Shown piece by piece: positions 8,560-16,678 of a stretch of 64,000 nucleotides of DNA. Source of the DNA: Chloroflexota bacterium (GTDB taxonomy: Bacteria > Chloroflexota > Limnocylindria > QHBO01); NCBI GenBank assembly GCA_025699005.1, contig JAILWI010000001.1, forward strand, positions 1 through 64,000, read 5' to 3'. The position numbers and the translations under genes were made by a program. Position 1 is the first letter of the stretch; each line of letters opens with the position of its first letter. Below the pieces are notes generated by a model that did no database searches, had not been told where the DNA came from, and worked only from the letters and a program-made list of their open reading frames with translations.

Positions 8560-9675
8560 ATGCATTTTCTGCGTCGTCGCTCCGAGCGCCACGTAAGCCG
8601 GGGCCAGGCGATGGTCGAGCTGGCCATCGTGCTTCCGGTCTTGGCTCTGCTTCTCGTCATGGCGATCGACTTCGGGCGTGTCTTCTTCGGATGGGTGAGC
8701 ATCACGAATGCGGCCCGTATCGGCGCCGACTACGCGGCCCAGTATCCGGATGCGTGGGCCACGAACAACGCCGCTCAGAAGGCTGACTTCGAGCGATTGA
8801 TCCGCAACAACAACGGCGGCTGCTCGATTGGCACGATCGCGGATCCGACATTCGCCGACACCAATGCGGACGGGCGGGCCCGAGAGTCGGGCGACCACGC
8901 CAACGTGCGCCTGGAATGCACCATTTCAATGCTCACCCCGCTGGCTGGGACCGTGGTCGGCGGCGTCGTGACCGTAGGTGCCGACTCAACCTTCCCGATC
9001 CGGGCCGGCGACTACACCGGGCCCGCGGGGGGTGGAGGCGGAAATCCGCCGTGCTCGGGTGTGCGCGTGCCGGACCTGCGCCTCATGACCGTATCGCAGG
9101 CAACGCAGTTCTGGACCGACTCTGGGTTCACCACCACACTGACGGCATCCCCGGCTGGTCAGCCCGACTACATCGTGCAGACGCAGACGCTGACGCCGTC
9201 AGCCAACGTGAACGATTGTGTCGATCCCAGCACCAGCGTGTTCGTCACGGCCACAGCTCCCCCACCGTGCCCATCGGGGCAGGCGCAGGTGCCACAGATG
9301 GTCGGCATGCTCCTCCCGGAGGCCCGTGCGGCGTGGGCGGCCGCCGGATTCGGGGGTGGGTTTAACCCAGCTAACGGAAACAACACGAAGGCCGTCGTGA
9401 CCCAAACGACTGGTCCGACCCAGGTCCAACCTGGCGGCTGCCTGAACGCCGCATCAGGGTCAGTGACCGTAACCTACGGTGATCCGCCACCGCCGCAGTG
9501 CAACGTGCCGAACATGGTGGGCCAGCCCTCGTCAACGGCCACGACGATGTGGTCGGGCTCCGGGTTCACGCGGAGTCTTACCGTCCAGGGTCCGGCAGGA
9601 ATTGTCCGCACCCAAGATCCGCTCTATCCCAGCCTGGTCGCGTGCGACTTCCACGGCTCGGTGAGGACGAATTGA
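8560..9675 (+). CDS. TadE-like pseudopilin fused to three PASTA-like repeats
   Basis: 371 residues. Residues 1-60 are TadE-like: basic leader, RGQAMVELAIVLPVLALLLVM and ITNAARIGADYAA. A Gly/Pro linker at about 150-165 leads to three PASTA-type units (about 166-230, 233-306 and 308-371), each beginning with a VPxMVG-like motif and carrying a cysteine near its start and another near its end. PASTA domains bind peptidoglycan in PknB kinases and some PBPs, so this fusion would tie the pilus base to the cell wall (inference). No good ribosome site precedes the ATG, so the true start is uncertain. The stop overlaps the next gene (TGATG). Confidence is lower for function than for the domain calls. 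Confidence 0.85.
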   Translation: MHFLRRRSERHVSRGQAMVELAIVLPVLALLLVMAIDFGRVFFGWVSITNAARIGADYAAQYPDAWATNNAAQKADFERLIRNNNGGCSIGTIADPTFADTNADGRARESGDHANVRLECTISMLTPLAGTVVGGVVTVGADSTFPIRAGDYTGPAGGGGGNPPCSGVRVPDLRLMTVSQATQFWTDSGFTTTLTASPAGQPDYIVQTQTLTPSANVNDCVDPSTSVFVTATAPPPCPSGQAQVPQMVGMLLPEARAAWAAAGFGGGFNPANGNNTKAVVTQTTGPTQVQPGGCLNAASGSVTVTYGDPPPPQCNVPNMVGQPSSTATTMWSGSGFTRSLTVQGPAGIVRTQDPLYPSLVACDFHGSVRTN

Positions 9676-10055
9676 TGACGCCGCCCAAGGACCGTCGCGG
9701 TCAGTCTCTCGTCGAATTCGCACTCATCGTTCCAGTGTTCGTGCTAATCGTCGTAGGACTGTTCGACGGCGCGTTGGCGGTGTTCAACTACAGCACCGTG
9801 GCCAATGCCGCTCGAGAGGGCGCGCGTCAGGCAATCGTTGACCAGGACCCTGCGGTGGTCCGCGCAGCTGTCCAGGACGCGGCGCTGAGCCTCACCCCAT
9901 CCCGACTGACCGTGACCCTCACTCCGTGCTCCACCATCTCGTGCGAATACGTCGTTCGCGTGGACTACTCGTATCAGTCGTTCTTCCTCGGAGCCATCTT
10001 TAATCCGACGCTTACGTCGACCGTTGCCATGCCGGTCGAGTTCCCGAATCCATGA
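9675..10055 (+). CDS. tadE: TadE-family pseudopilin
   Basis: 126 residues. The TadE motif RRGQSLVEFALIVPVFVLIVVGLFDGA lies at residues 7-33, then YSTVANAAREGARQA and a small beta-rich domain with two cysteines. TadE-type proteins are minor pseudopilins processed by prepilin peptidase and needed for pilus assembly. ATG 9675 was chosen because it overlaps the previous stop; an upstream in-frame extension would run into the preceding gene. It overlaps the next gene by 4 bp. Confidence 0.9.
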   Translation: MTPPKDRRGQSLVEFALIVPVFVLIVVGLFDGALAVFNYSTVANAAREGARQAIVDQDPAVVRAAVQDAALSLTPSRLTVTLTPCSTISCEYVVRVDYSYQSFFLGAIFNPTLTSTVAMPVEFPNP

Positions 10056-11185
10056 GGCATCAAACCATGAAGTCTGCATCGGCCCAGCGAGGCCAGGTAC
10101 TCGTCATCGTCGCGGTCGGCATGCTCGCATTCGTGGCCATGGTCGGTGTGGTCATCGACGGAGGGTTCGCATGGGGCCAGCAGCGCGACACCCAGAACGC
10201 CGCAGACGCCTCGTCCGAGGCCGGTGCGCTTTTACTCGCACACAACCTTTCCTACCGTCATGCGACGCCACCACAAACGCCGCCCAACGGGAACGCGGAA
10301 GTGCGTGCGGCAGTCCTCAATACCGCGGCCACGTATGGGGCGACGGTGGATGAGGCGTGGTACACGGACTACTTCGGCAACCGAGTGGGTGGTGCGCCAC
10401 TGATCGGACCAGGACAGCTCGCCGCCGGGCCGACGCCGGCGACCGCGGAGGGCGTCCAAGTCACGACCTCGAGGGAATTCGATACATTCATCGCTCAGGT
10501 GGTCGGCGTCCGCACAATGACCGCGATCACGGATGCCACAGCGGTTTCGGGGTACGTCCAGACGGTCGGTGCGGGGAACGTCATCCCGGTGACCCTGCCA
10601 CTCAATGTCACCACCTGTACGAACACGAACCGGCCCGACACCGATGGCTCCGAATGGCCCCTCGGTACGCTGCAGGTCTTCGCGCTTTGCCAGAGCGGAC
10701 CTGGGAACGTAGGCTGGCTCGACTGGTCCCCTCCGGGCGGAGGCACCTCGGAGCTTCGAGATGCGATCCTGCATCCGAACAATCCCGACTTGAGCATCCC
10801 TGACTGGTATTTCGTTGCCGAGACCGGGAATGTCAGCGCGAGTCAGATCGAGACAGCACTCGAGACGTATGTCCCGGGCACGACCGAAGTGATCATTCCG
10901 CTCTTCGACGCTACCTGCTCAACCCAGCCGCCCTCTTCACTGGCGAACGCCTGCACCGGCAGTGCCGGGCGCGGCCAGAACCAGTGGTATCACCTCGGTG
11001 GGTGGATCGCGCTGGACCTCGAGTGGGTCGATCTCAACGGAGGGCGGTCAGTGTGTGGCTCCGGCAACGGTTCAACTGGCTGTTTCGCCGGCACGCTCCG
11101 ATCGATCACCTACAGCGGTCAGATTCGACGAGCCGGAGCGAATGAGAGTTCGCTGTCCCTGACCGGCGTCAACCTGATCGAGTAG
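10052..11185 (+). CDS. TadG-like pilus assembly protein
   Basis: 377 residues. The N-terminal GQVLVIVAVGMLAFVAMVGVVIDGG is the TadE/TadG-like putative pilus-assembly membrane motif, followed by RDTQNAADASSEAGAL, typical of TadG N-termini. The remaining ~320 residues are an exported, Thr/Gly/Asn-rich domain with about eight cysteines and no recognised von Willebrand domain. Start at ATG 10052 (overlapping the tadE stop) or 10067. Last gene of the Tad cluster; no prepilin peptidase (TadV) and no secretin gene are present here. Confidence 0.85.
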   Translation: MRHQTMKSASAQRGQVLVIVAVGMLAFVAMVGVVIDGGFAWGQQRDTQNAADASSEAGALLLAHNLSYRHATPPQTPPNGNAEVRAAVLNTAATYGATVDEAWYTDYFGNRVGGAPLIGPGQLAAGPTPATAEGVQVTTSREFDTFIAQVVGVRTMTAITDATAVSGYVQTVGAGNVIPVTLPLNVTTCTNTNRPDTDGSEWPLGTLQVFALCQSGPGNVGWLDWSPPGGGTSELRDAILHPNNPDLSIPDWYFVAETGNVSASQIETALETYVPGTTEVIIPLFDATCSTQPPSSLANACTGSAGRGQNQWYHLGGWIALDLEWVDLNGGRSVCGSGNGSTGCFAGTLRSITYSGQIRRAGANESSLSLTGVNLIE

Positions 11186-11278
11186 GTTCGGTCACGGATT
11201 CCCGCTCCAGCGGCGGCGACCAGGCGTCTCGGCACGGAGGGGCAGGCCAGGGCGCTTGGTCGTTGTCATGATGGCCGC

Positions 11279-11689
11279 ATGAGCAGGCCGGTGCACTACG
11301 TGCGGGTGGAGAACGTCACACGCGGCACGGTCGTGGCCGACCGAGCACGAGTCGCCAGCTCGAGCCGTGACCGCAACGTCGGGCTCCTCCGCACGCCCGA
11401 GGTGAAGCCCGGCGAGGGTCTCTGGATCGAGCGAGCGCCCTCCATCCACATGTTCTTCATGCCGTACGCCATCGATGCCGTCTTCGTCAGCAAGGGCATG
11501 CGCGTGACGAAGGTCGTCCCGAATCTCCGACCGTGGCGCATCGTGCCGTGGGCTCGCGGCGCTCGGGATTGCCTCGAGCTGCGGGCTGGCTGGGCGGCCG
11601 AGTCCGCCACGGAGGTGGGAGACGAGCTCAGGCTCGTCGATCTCGACGATGCGGCCGCTCACACCTCCCGCGCGATCGCGAATCCGTAG
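11279..11689 (+). CDS. DUF192 family protein
   Basis: 136 residues. The DUF192 signature is clear: RDRNVGLLRTPEVKPGEGLWI, IHMFFMPYAIDAVFV, VTKVVPNLRPWRIVPWARGARDCLEL and a C-terminal EVGDEL. Its biochemical role is unknown. No signal peptide is seen. A CATGAT box lies 6 bases before the ATG and no Shine-Dalgarno is visible, so it may be leaderless. The 3' end overlaps comF tail-to-tail by about 30 bp. Confidence 0.88.
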   Translation: MSRPVHYVRVENVTRGTVVADRARVASSSRDRNVGLLRTPEVKPGEGLWIERAPSIHMFFMPYAIDAVFVSKGMRVTKVVPNLRPWRIVPWARGARDCLELRAGWAAESATEVGDELRLVDLDDAAAHTSRAIANP

Positions 11690-12309
11690 ACGCGTTCACA
11701 GCCCGAAGCCATGAGCGCCGATGCGCAGGCCTCGAGCGTCGCCGCCGTGGTGATGATGTCATCGACCAGGATGGCGACCTTTGGCATGGCGGCGCCCGGC
11801 GCGACAGCGATCGCTGCCCGAAGGTTGCGAAGACGAGCCGCGCGGTTGAGCCGATGCTGGCGGGTGGTGGGCACCACTCGTCGGAGCACGTCCCGGACGT
11901 CCATCCCGACCCGGTTCGCCAGGCCATCGGCGAGCAGCTCCGCCTGGTTGTAGCCACGGGTGCGGCGTCGCTCGGGATGGATCGGCACGGGCACCATGCT
12001 GGCCAGACCGCTCGCGTCGACGAGGGCCTCCAGGGCGGGTAGCGCGGCATCGGCCAGCATCGGCGCAAGGCGACCGGCTCCCGCGTACTTGAGTGCGGCC
12101 AGGGAGCGGCGCGCCGACCCGGCATAGCGAAACGCCGCCAACGCGAGCAGCAGGGTCTCGCCGACCACGATGCCGGCGTCAGCCACGACGAACCGGTCCA
12201 TCGGCTCCGAAGCCCGTTGCAGTCGGGCCCGGCACGCCGAACACAACAGCCCGCGTGGCTTCCCGCAGCCGGCGCATGCGGGCAGGAGAAGGAGCTCGAG
12301 CAACGACAT
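11659..12309 (-). CDS. comF: ComF-family phosphoribosyltransferase-like protein
   Basis: About 216 residues. It starts MSLLELLLLPACAGCGKP, with the family's zinc-finger-like cysteines (CAGC...CSAC), and ends with a PRTase PRPP-binding loop (VAILVDDIITTAATLEAC). ComF helps single-strand DNA uptake during transformation in Bacillus and Haemophilus; related GntX-type proteins have other roles. No other competence gene is near apart from the Tad pilus. The ATG at 12309 fits the family's start; a longer upstream reading is not typical. Confidence 0.88.
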   Translation of the reverse strand: MSLLELLLLPACAGCGKPRGLLCSACRARLQRASEPMDRFVVADAGIVVGETLLLALAAFRYAGSARRSLAALKYAGAGRLAPMLADAALPALEALVDASGLASMVPVPIHPERRRTRGYNQAELLADGLANRVGMDVRDVLRRVVPTTRQHRLNRAARLRNLRAAIAVAPGAAMPKVAILVDDIITTAATLEACASALMASGCERVYGFAIAREV

Positions 12310-12399
12310 CGCTGAAGCGTGGTGTCGTGCGCTTACCCGCCGCTTAGCGCTCGCTCCCACTCCGCCGTGCGCTGGGTGCTAGCCTAGGAGGCCACCCTG

Positions 12400-13023
12400 G
12401 TGACAACGCGCAGCGGAGGCATCGGTACGTTGAAGACGAACCTGACGGCCCGCAACCTGGAGCTGAGCGATCGGCTCCGAACCCAGATCGAGCGCAAGCT
12501 TCAGCGCCTCGACCGCATCACCCACGAGATGGCGGAGGCCGACGTCGAGCTCATCGCAAAGGCGTCGCACGCGAACGACAGCGCCCAGGTGGCCGAGGTC
12601 ACGCTCCGCAACAACGGGGACATCCTGCGGTCGACCGCGTCCGGGGCGACTCCCATGGCCGCGCTCGACGTCGTGCTCGACAAGCTGGAGCGGCAGGTCG
12701 TCCGGACGAAGGAGAGGCCCGGGAGCGTCCGCAAGCGCCACAGCGACGAGGTCGAGTCGGTCCTCCAGCGCGAGGCGCTCGGGACGATCGACGCCCCCGA
12801 GGACGGCCAGGCGGAGGATGGCCGGCCGATGGTCGTGAAGACGAAGCGCTTCGACATGCAGCCGATGTTCGAGGAGGACGCGATCAGCCAGATGGAGGAG
12901 CTGGGCCACGCGTTCTTCGTCTTCCTCAACGCCGAGTCCGAGGAGGTCGCCGTGCTCTATCGGCGGCGCGATGGATCGTACGGGCTCATCGAGCCGGTGC
13001 TCGGCAACGGGAGAGGTCGCTGA
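12400..13023 (+). CDS. hpf: Ribosome hibernation-promoting factor, long form
   Basis: 207 residues. Residues 10-110 are the S30AE/YfiA domain that binds the 30S decoding centre (LKTNLTARNLELSDRLRTQI), then a linker, and a C-terminal domain (about 145-205, VVKTKRFDMQPMFEEDAISQMEELGHAFFVFL) that dimerises ribosomes into 100S particles. The long form is standard outside gamma-proteobacteria. GTG start at 12400 with AGGAGG at 12387-12392; a TAGCCT box just upstream could be its -10. Confidence 0.95.
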   Translation: MTTRSGGIGTLKTNLTARNLELSDRLRTQIERKLQRLDRITHEMAEADVELIAKASHANDSAQVAEVTLRNNGDILRSTASGATPMAALDVVLDKLERQVVRTKERPGSVRKRHSDEVESVLQREALGTIDAPEDGQAEDGRPMVVKTKRFDMQPMFEEDAISQMEELGHAFFVFLNAESEEVAVLYRRRDGSYGLIEPVLGNGRGR

Positions 13024-13038
13024 CGCGAGGGGCGCCGG

Positions 13039-13155
13039 TCAGAAGATGGCCGGCAGGATCAGCAGCGCCCCGACGATCACGATCAGCGAGACGAAGAACA
13101 CGAGCAGGCCGATCGTCGCGAGATCGGTGCCGGGCTCGGTCGGTCCGGTTGCCAT
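13039..13155 (-). CDS. Small single-span membrane protein (38 aa)
   Basis: MATGPTEPGTDLATIGLLVF begins the peptide, followed by FVSLIVIVGALLILPAIF: a short polar N-terminus and one long hydrophobic helix reaching the C-terminus. No family recognised. Its ATG (13155-13153) shares the CATG of the deoxyribonuclease IV start (13154) on the other strand, so the two genes diverge from overlapping start codons. Codon use fits the neighbourhood, but a gene this short is unproven. Confidence 0.5.
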   Translation of the reverse strand: MATGPTEPGTDLATIGLLVFFVSLIVIVGALLILPAIF

Positions 13156-14146
13156 GGCACGCACCGTAGCACGGCCCGAACCCCGCCGACGCCTGACCTG
13201 GCCCGATGGCGCGCCGGCCGTCGGACTGCACCTCGGCGTCGGGCAGGGCCTGCTCAAGGCCGCGCGACGCTCCCGCGAGATCGGCGCACGCGCGCTCCAG
13301 ATCTTCAGCGACAACCCGACCGCGTGGCGTCGCCGCCCCGAGCCGCCGCCCGAGGCGCCCGACTTCGCGGCGTACTGCGCTCTCGAGGGGATCCGGACCA
13401 TCTCGATCCACGCCTCGTACCTCATCAACCTTGCGGGATCGGCCGAGCCGTTTGCCAGCCAGTCTGTGGCCGGCCTCGTTCACGAGGTGCAGCGCGCGCC
13501 GCGCTACGGAGCGAGCCTCGTGAACACCCACATCGGGTCACATCGCGGGATGGGACGGGAGGCCGGGCTGCGGCGGATCGTCTCGAGCGTGGGCTCCGTG
13601 CTCGACGCCACGCCGGACGGCGTGCGCTTGGTGCTCGAGAACTCGTCGGGCGGCGGGGACCTGCTCGGTTCGCGAATCGAGGAGCTGGCGGGCATCCTCA
13701 ATGGGGTCGGGGCTCATGCGCTTGCCGGCCGTCTGGCCTTCTGCCTGGACACGGCGCACCTCTGGGGTGCCGGATATGACATCTCGACGGCCGAGGGGGC
13801 GATCGGCGTGCTCGATCGCTTCGAGGAGCTCATCGGCATCCAACGGCTGGCCATGGTGCACCTCAATGACTCGCGGTCGCCGCTGGACTCGCGGAGCGAC
13901 CGTCACGAGCACGTGGGCGCAGGTCGGATCGGGCCGCTCGGGCTCGGTGCGCTGCTGCGCGATCGGCGACTTCAGGCGACCACGTTCGTCCTGGAAACGC
14001 CGGGCACCGATGAAGGCTGGGACGCCGTGAACCTGCGACGTGCCTACCTGCTGTGGGGCGGTGCGACCGAGCTGCCGACACTGCCGCCGAAGGCGTTCAA
14101 GACGACGCGGCGGTCGACTCGCACGGGAACGAAGCCCTCAGGCTAG
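13154..14146 (+). CDS. nfo: Deoxyribonuclease IV (endonuclease IV family)
   Basis: 330 residues, an AP2Ec TIM-barrel AP endonuclease of base excision repair. Zinc-site and family motifs are present: GLHLGVGQG, ISIHASYLINLA, NTHIGSHRG, LVLENSSGGG, FCLDTAHLWGAGYD, MVHLNDSRSPLDSRSDRHEHVGAGRIG and FVLETPG. ATG 13154 is the only plausible start in frame; the ~20 residues before GLHLG are basic. The long Gly/Arg N-terminus upstream of it is in antisense to the small membrane gene and was rejected. Together with the Nei/Fpg enzyme at 17841 it gives two base excision repair genes in one window. Confidence 0.92.
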   Translation: MARTVARPEPRRRLTWPDGAPAVGLHLGVGQGLLKAARRSREIGARALQIFSDNPTAWRRRPEPPPEAPDFAAYCALEGIRTISIHASYLINLAGSAEPFASQSVAGLVHEVQRAPRYGASLVNTHIGSHRGMGREAGLRRIVSSVGSVLDATPDGVRLVLENSSGGGDLLGSRIEELAGILNGVGAHALAGRLAFCLDTAHLWGAGYDISTAEGAIGVLDRFEELIGIQRLAMVHLNDSRSPLDSRSDRHEHVGAGRIGPLGLGALLRDRRLQATTFVLETPGTDEGWDAVNLRRAYLLWGGATELPTLPPKAFKTTRRSTRTGTKPSG

Positions 14147-14148
14147 GC

Positions 14149-14562
14149 TCAGCCTCCGTTGGTGTACCCGTTCGGCCCGGAATGGGAGCCATTCGTGGCA
14201 GAACTACCGCGCAGCCGTCGGAGGCGCAGCGTGATGTACGCCTGCATCAGCTCTCGGACATCGGCCTCCGTGAGGCTGTCGTCCCCGCGCAACGCGTACT
14301 CGACGCGCGTGGTCGGCAGTACGTGGCGGTTGTTGAGGGACGCGAAGTAGGCCGGCCCCTCTGCATCGTCGCGAATCTCCCGCAGCCCACGCGCGAGCTT
14401 CGTCGCGGTACCGAGGGACGGCATGCGATCACCCTTGATCAACCGGGAGATCGTGGAGTGGTCCACGCCCGACTGGAGGGCGAGCTGCCGCTGGCTCATC
14501 TTCTTCTCCTTCAGCTGGCTGCGGAGCCAGGCGTTGAAGGATCGCGGTGTCTGGAGGGTCAT
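14149..14562 (-). CDS. XRE-family helix-turn-helix regulator
   Basis: 137 residues from ATG 14562. A Cro/CI-type HTH lies at residues 8-62 (AWLRSQLKEKKMSQRQLALQSGVDHSTISRLIKGDRMPS); the C-terminal half is helical with no recognised ligand domain and ends in a Ser/Gly/Asn-rich tail. An alternative start 23 codons upstream would run through the inverted repeat at 14581-14616. That repeat, just upstream, is a likely autoregulatory operator. Stands alone; its target is unknown. Convergent with deoxyribonuclease IV (2 bases apart). Confidence 0.85.
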   Translation of the reverse strand: MTLQTPRSFNAWLRSQLKEKKMSQRQLALQSGVDHSTISRLIKGDRMPSLGTATKLARGLREIRDDAEGPAYFASLNNRHVLPTTRVEYALRGDDSLTEADVRELMQAYITLRLRRLRGSSATNGSHSGPNGYTNGG

Positions 14563-14580
14563 CTGCGACCTTTGTGCGCT

Positions 14581-14616
14581 GTACGCCACCGATACGGGTA
14601 CATCGGTGGTGCGTAC
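14581..14616 (-). promoter_or_regulatory. Long inverted repeat upstream of the XRE gene
   Basis: GTACGCCACCGAT (14581-14593) is matched by ATCGGTGGTGCGTAC (14602-14616), a 13-bp dyad with a 2-base bulge, centred about 36 bases before the XRE start. Fits the operator of a dimeric HTH repressor; autoregulation is inferred. Confidence 0.55.
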
Positions 14617-14699
14617 GAGCAACCGCAGCATCCCAGTGGCTCAGGGTCCCCTCAATAGGAGGAAGGTACCGTCCGGCTGGAGCGCAGGGTTCGGGCGAC

Positions 14700-15785
14700 T
14701 CAGCCGGCTGAGGCGAGTGCCCCGCTGCTGTGCGCGCGGCGCACCTTGCGGCTGAAGGCGTACAGGATGCCTCCGAGCACGATGACGGTCAGGATGCTGA
14801 TCGCCCGGTCGGTGAACGCCACGGCGGCGGCCGGATCCTGTCCCACGCCGTAGAAGCCCAGGGCGACCGCGATCGCGAGCTCGACGAAGCCAACGCCGGC
14901 AGGCGTCAGCGGGATGGCCGTGAGCAGGGCGGCGGCGAGCGCGACGAAGACCGAGGCGCTGATTCCCAGCCCAACCTCCGGCAGCGCGAGGGCCTGGATC
15001 ACGAAGTAGAGCCGTGCACCCTCGAGCAGCCAGATCGCGCCGGTGAGGACGAGGATCACCGGCAGCGCACGCAGCGACACCGCGTTCGTGCTGCCCTCCC
15101 GGAAGCGGGCGTAGAGGTCCGCGACGCGGGCGGGCAGACGGGTGGTGAGCCGATCGCCGAACCATCGCAGCGAGATCACGAGGATGACGAGCACGACTGC
15201 CACGACGAAGCCGATGAGGAACAGGAAGTCGATCTCCGGTCGCGATCGGCCTCGGAAGCTCCAGTAGCCGGCGGCCAGCGCGAGGCCGAAGATCACGATG
15301 ATGTCCGCGATGCGCTCGATGAAGATCGTCCCGACCGTGCGCGAGGCCGATGCACCGTAGTTGCCCTTCAGCAGGTAGGCGCGGTACAGATCACCGAGCT
15401 TTGCCGGCACCAGGCAGTTGACGAACCACGACAGGAACAGGATCTCGGACGCATCGCGGAACGGGACTCGCACGCCGCTTCGTGCCAGGACGTACCGCCA
15501 GCGGAAGCCGCGGATGGGGAACGTCAGGTAGTACGCGGCCGTGGCGACGAGCAGCAGCCAGAGGTTCGCTCCGGTGATGAGGCCCCACGTCCGACCGAAG
15601 TCGACGTTGAGTGCAAAGCGGAACAGCAGGAACAGCATGAGCGCGGCGAACACGATCGAGCCGATCGTCCGCACGTTGAGGAACCGTCGCGCCAGGCTGA
15701 CCTCCCGCTCGGGGATCGGCTGGTCGTCCGCCGAGTCGAGAAACTCGGCCGGCTCGTAGACGCTCCGCGGCTGGTCGTCGCTCAC
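14700..15785 (-). CDS. Lysylphosphatidylglycerol-synthase TM / flippase-like membrane protein
   Basis: 361 residues with about eight hydrophobic helices and the PF03706-type pattern (YYLTFPIRGFRWRYVLARSG, ILFLSWFVNCLVPAKLGDLYRAYLL, IFIERIADIIVIFGLALAAG, LLTAIPLTPAGVGFVELAI). The family includes MprF-type flippase domains and AglD-like proteins; no synthase domain is attached here. Probably handles a lipid or lipid-linked sugar, but the substrate is unknown. The start overlaps the PHP gene stop by 4 bp (ATGA), so it is coupled to it. Confidence 0.85.
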   Translation of the reverse strand: MSDDQPRSVYEPAEFLDSADDQPIPEREVSLARRFLNVRTIGSIVFAALMLFLLFRFALNVDFGRTWGLITGANLWLLLVATAAYYLTFPIRGFRWRYVLARSGVRVPFRDASEILFLSWFVNCLVPAKLGDLYRAYLLKGNYGASASRTVGTIFIERIADIIVIFGLALAAGYWSFRGRSRPEIDFLFLIGFVVAVVLVILVISLRWFGDRLTTRLPARVADLYARFREGSTNAVSLRALPVILVLTGAIWLLEGARLYFVIQALALPEVGLGISASVFVALAAALLTAIPLTPAGVGFVELAIAVALGFYGVGQDPAAAVAFTDRAISILTVIVLGGILYAFSRKVRRAHSSGALASAG

Positions 15786-16678
15786 CTCTCGGCGTCCTCA
15801 TCGGTGTCCGGCTCCTTCGAGGGCAGCTCCGACGGCGCGGGGCGTTGCACCGGCTCGCGGCGGACCTCCTCCGGCGGCTGGGGACCCAGGATCGGGCCGG
15901 TGGCGGTGCGCTTGCCGCGCCATCGGTCGAACATGTTCTTCCAGACGGCCCAGCGCGTCGTGGCGTGGATGAAGACCGAGGAGCGGCTGGCGTGCCAGTC
16001 GTTCTCCGGCAGCGCCGCCTTGAGCTCGGCGGCGGTCTCGAAGGCCGGCAGCGCGTTGAAGGCCATCGCCACCTCGAAGCTCGAGTGCGAGTCGCTGGCC
16101 GCGATCCCCGGAATCCCGTAGCGGGCCGCGAACTCCGCGGCTTCGAGGTTGTGGCGCTGGAACGTCACCCGGCAGTTGAAGATCTCGATCGTGTCGATCT
16201 TTCCCGTCTCGGCGAGATTGCGGAGCGGTCCCTCCTTGATGTGCGACCCGCGGAACGGGTCGAACGGGTGCGGGATGCTGACGAGGCCGCCCTGCCGGTG
16301 GATCTCATCGGCGGTCTCGTTGGCAGAGAGTCCGCGCGGGATCGTCTTCTCCAGGAACAGGCCGACGACCTCGCCATCCGCGGTGCTCACCTCCTCGCCG
16401 AGGATGACCGTGAGCCGATCGGTCAGGCCCATCTCGGCGACCTTGTCCCGCACCGCGACCGCCCCCTCCACGTTGTTGTGGTTCGTGATGGCGACGTGGG
16501 TGAGGCCGCGCTCCACGGCGCACTCGATGAAGCGCTGCTCGGTCAGGATCGAGTCTCGGCTGAAGCGGGTGTGGATGTGGAAGTCGGCGAACGCCTTCCG
16601 GGTCGGCGGTTTCCCGGTGGCCTCGCGCTTCTCCCTGAGCGCGGTCCGCAGCTCGCTCGCCGACGCGGCGACGGTCAC
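15782..16678 (-). CDS. PHP-domain metal-dependent phosphoesterase
   Basis: 298 residues from GTG 16678, which overlaps the mreB stop (GTGA). PHP motifs are [13 protein letters not shown] (metal-binding His pair), [18 protein letters not shown] and [11 protein letters not shown], with a late SDSH. Such stand-alone PHP proteins are often 3',5'-nucleoside or PAP phosphatases, or of unknown substrate. An in-frame upstream extension (Arg-rich) is antisense-like and was dropped. Operon mreB-PHP-flippase on the - strand. Confidence 0.86.
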   Translation of the reverse strand: MTVAASASELRTALREKREATGKPPTRKAFADFHIHTRFSRDSILTEQRFIECAVERGLTHVAITNHNNVEGAVAVRDKVAEMGLTDRLTVILGEEVSTADGEVVGLFLEKTIPRGLSANETADEIHRQGGLVSIPHPFDPFRGSHIKEGPLRNLAETGKIDTIEIFNCRVTFQRHNLEAAEFAARYGIPGIAASDSHSSFEVAMAFNALPAFETAAELKAALPENDWHASRSSVFIHATTRWAVWKNMFDRWRGKRTATGPILGPQPPEEVRREPVQRPAPSELPSKEPDTDEDAER

